Positions 5,764-7,227 of a stretch of DNA of 7,227 nucleotides are shown in pieces; position 1 is the first letter of the stretch, and each line of letters starts with the position of its first letter. Under the pieces are notes generated by a model. The model had not been told where the DNA came from, did no database searches, and worked only from the letters and a program-made list of their open reading frames with translations. Origin of the DNA: Hyphomicrobiales bacterium (GTDB taxonomy: Bacteria; Pseudomonadota; Alphaproteobacteria; Rhizobiales; Xanthobacteraceae); contig JAPLPC010000134.1 in the NCBI GenBank assembly GCA_026400425.1, forward strand, positions 1-7,227, given 5' to 3'. Position numbers and translations under genes: made by a program.

Positions 5764-7139
5764 TGTCACGCGAACAAGCCATCGCGTCGATCGACGCTTA
5801 TTTTGAACGCGGCGAATTTCTCGCGGTGCTGGGTCGCATGGTCGGTTACAAGACCGAGAGCCAGAGCGACAAGCGCGGTCAGGAGCTGCAGGCCTATCTC
5901 GACAAAGAGCTGGTGCCGCAATTCGAAGCGCTCGGCTTCACCGCGAAGATCGTGCCGTCGCCGTCGGGCCGCGGGCCGAACCTGCTCGCGACCTATCACG
6001 AAAGCGACGACCGGCCGACCGTCCTGATGTACGGGCACGGCGACGTGGTGCCCGGGATGGAAGGCGAGTGGCGCGACGGGCTCGATCCCTGGCGCTGCAC
6101 AACCGTGGGCGATCGCGTCTATGGCCGCGGCACCGCCGACAACAAGGGCCAGCACGCCATCAACATCGCAGCGCTTCGCGCCGTGCATGAGACGCGCGGC
6201 GGCAAGCTCGGCTTCAATGTCAAATTCATCGTCGAGATGGGTGAGGAGATCGGATCGCCCGATCTGCCGAAGATTTGCGAGAGCCTGCGCGACGAATTGA
6301 AAGCCGATGTCTTCATCGCATCCGACGGCCCACGGCTGTCGGCAGAGCGGCCGACCATCTTCCTTGGTTGCCGCGGTGGTCGCCGCATCCATCTCGATCT
6401 CAAGCTGCGTGACGGCGCGCATCATTCCGGCAATTGGGGCGGATTGCTCGCCAATCCCGCGACGATCCTCGCGTCGGCGATTGCGACACTGGTTGATCGC
6501 CATGGCCGCATACTGCTCGATGCGCTGAAGCCGCCGCGGATCACCAACCAGATCCGTGCGGCGCTGGCCGATGTCGTGGTGTCGCCGACTCCCGATGAGC
6601 CGTCGCTGTCGGAAGGCTGGGGCGAGGAGGGGCTGTCGCCGGCCGAGCGGCTCTATGCGTGGAATACGCTGGAGGTGCTGGCGATCAATGCCGGCAATGT
6701 CGGCAATCCCGCCAATGCGATTCCCGGCGAGGCGCATGCGGTGCTGCAACTCCGCTTCGTGCTCGGCACCGACATCGACAACGTGATGCCCGCCATCGAA
6801 GAGCATCTCGCGTCGCTGGGCTATGGCGACATCAAGGTCAGCCAGTCGCAATTCTTTTCGGCCTCGCGCACCGATATCGACAATCCCTGGGTCGGCTGGG
6901 CCGTGCAGTCGGTGCGCGAAACCACCGGCAAGGCGCCGGCGTTGCTGCCGAATTTCGGCGGCTCGCTGCCGAATGACGTGTTCACCGATATCCTTGGTCT
7001 CCCCACGATATGGGTGCCGCATTCCTATCCCGGCTGCTCGCAGCACGCGCCCGACGAGCACATCCTCAAGCCGGTAACCGCCGAGGCATTGCGCATCATG
7101 ACGGGACTGTTCTGGGATTTGGGGGAGAAGGCTAAATAG
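5763..7139 (+). CDS. M20 family zinc metallopeptidase / deacylase
   Basis: The product is a cytoplasmic di-zinc hydrolase that cleaves a dipeptide or N-acyl amide bond. It has 458 residues from the ATG at 5763, chosen because it overlaps the preceding stop; a TTG one codon earlier is unlikely. The metal site appears complete: His92 and Asp94 in YGHGDVV, bridging Asp126 in GRGTADNKGQ, catalytic Glu161 and ligand Glu162 in EMGEEIGS, Asp188 in ASDGPR, and His428 in CSQHAPDEH. HHSGNWGG at about 220-227 marks the dimerisation (lid) domain, and GNPANAIPGEA with LQLRFVLGTD returns to the catalytic domain. The overall pattern is closest to the CNDP-like dipeptidase branch of M20. There is no signal peptide. 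As the last gene of the operon it may release the amino substrate handled by the kinase and PLP enzyme. An inverted repeat follows at once. The physiological substrate is unknown. Confidence 0.93.
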   Translation: MSREQAIASIDAYFERGEFLAVLGRMVGYKTESQSDKRGQELQAYLDKELVPQFEALGFTAKIVPSPSGRGPNLLATYHESDDRPTVLMYGHGDVVPGMEGEWRDGLDPWRCTTVGDRVYGRGTADNKGQHAINIAALRAVHETRGGKLGFNVKFIVEMGEEIGSPDLPKICESLRDELKADVFIASDGPRLSAERPTIFLGCRGGRRIHLDLKLRDGAHHSGNWGGLLANPATILASAIATLVDRHGRILLDALKPPRITNQIRAALADVVVSPTPDEPSLSEGWGEEGLSPAERLYAWNTLEVLAINAGNVGNPANAIPGEAHAVLQLRFVLGTDIDNVMPAIEEHLASLGYGDIKVSQSQFFSASRTDIDNPWVGWAVQSVRETTGKAPALLPNFGGSLPNDVFTDILGLPTIWVPHSYPGCSQHAPDEHILKPVTAEALRIMTGLFWDLGEKAK

Positions 7140-7144
7140 CCGTC

Positions 7145-7227
7145 ATTGCGAGGAGCAAAGCGACGCGGCAATCCAGCTCTCACTTTTTGAAAGTCTGGAT
7201 TGCTCCGTCGCAAGGGCTCCTCGCAAT
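7145..7227. repeat. Long imperfect inverted repeat, Bradyrhizobiaceae-type intergenic element
   Basis: The left arm (7145-7175) begins ATTGCGAGGAGC and ends GCAATCCA. The right arm (7196-7227) begins TGGATTGC and ends GCTCCTCGCAAT, its reverse complement, with a few internal mismatches. The 20-nt loop holds a small inner palindrome, ACTTT-TTG-AAAGT. The left flank CGTC (7141-7144) suggests that the right arm continues with GACG beyond the window. Elements starting CGTCATTGCGAG and ending CTCGCAATGACG are abundant between genes in Bradyrhizobium and Rhodopseudomonas. It starts 5 nt after the M20 stop, and its strong stem could end or stabilise the operon transcript. Confidence 0.85.

Noticed and set aside
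4408..5769. 453-residue minus-strand open frame opposite the PLP enzyme gene
   Set aside because: Its sequence is rich in His, Arg, Asp and Ala with no recognisable domain, while the plus strand encodes a complete class III enzyme. It is a codon-bias artefact of a GC-rich gene.
5766..7061. 431-residue minus-strand open frame opposite the M20 gene
   Set aside because: It is a shadow of the M20 coding strand; composition is unlike a protein and there is no ribosome binding site or family motif.
7025..7213. 62-residue minus-strand open frame reaching into the right-edge repeat
   Set aside because: Its GLPRRFAPRND part is the translation of the palindromic element and the rest is antisense to the M20 gene; such ORFs are a known annotation artefact.

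Overview
The window looks like chromosomal sequence from a GC-rich alphaproteobacterium, most likely the Bradyrhizobium/Rhodopseudomonas/Afipia group (Nitrobacteraceae). This rests on codon bias, on protein character, and on a long imperfect inverted repeat at the right edge (7145-7227) of the kind scattered between genes in that group. No mobile element, phage gene, CRISPR array, tRNA or rRNA was seen.

Left part (1-2374). The window opens inside a UDP-glucose 6-dehydrogenase gene (ugd, plus strand). Its reading frame breaks at about 777-782, where the sequence looks like a short internal deletion of about 29 nt. A minus-strand gene for a small three-helix membrane protein follows (957-1315); it is split by an apparent single-base loss in an AAA run (1151-1153). 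Next come three small plus-strand genes: a secreted four-cysteine protein (1489-1830), a possible single-helix microprotein (1988-2113) and an exported DUF6719-like two-cysteine protein (2120-2374).

Middle (2377-3420). A well-preserved small mechanosensitive channel gene of the MscS family lies on the minus strand, tail to tail with the preceding gene and only 2 nt from it. The divergent intergenic region (3193-3419) holds a GC-rich inverted repeat, a perfect 12-nt direct repeat and a weak candidate promoter.

Right part (3420-7139). There is a plus-strand operon of three genes: an APH-fold small-molecule kinase resembling hydroxylysine kinase, a class III PLP enzyme of the AGXT2L (phospho-lyase/aminotransferase) type, and an M20 zinc peptidase/deacylase. 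The last two overlap by one base (TGATG). The combination suggests catabolism of an amino alcohol or hydroxylated amino acid: the hydrolase releases the amine, the kinase phosphorylates its hydroxyl group, and the PLP enzyme eliminates phosphate and ammonia. The kinase gene is broken by what looks like an in-gene deletion removing the N-lobe helix region and shifting the frame, while the two downstream enzymes keep all the catalytic residues examined.

The most striking property of the window is therefore three independent frame disruptions within 3.7 kb (ugd, the membrane protein gene and the kinase gene) beside well-preserved genes. This may be real gene decay or sequence/assembly error, and the sequence alone cannot decide. 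I do not see clear evidence of a wholly new system. The kinase/PLP enzyme/M20 operon and its upstream repeats are the best functional lead.
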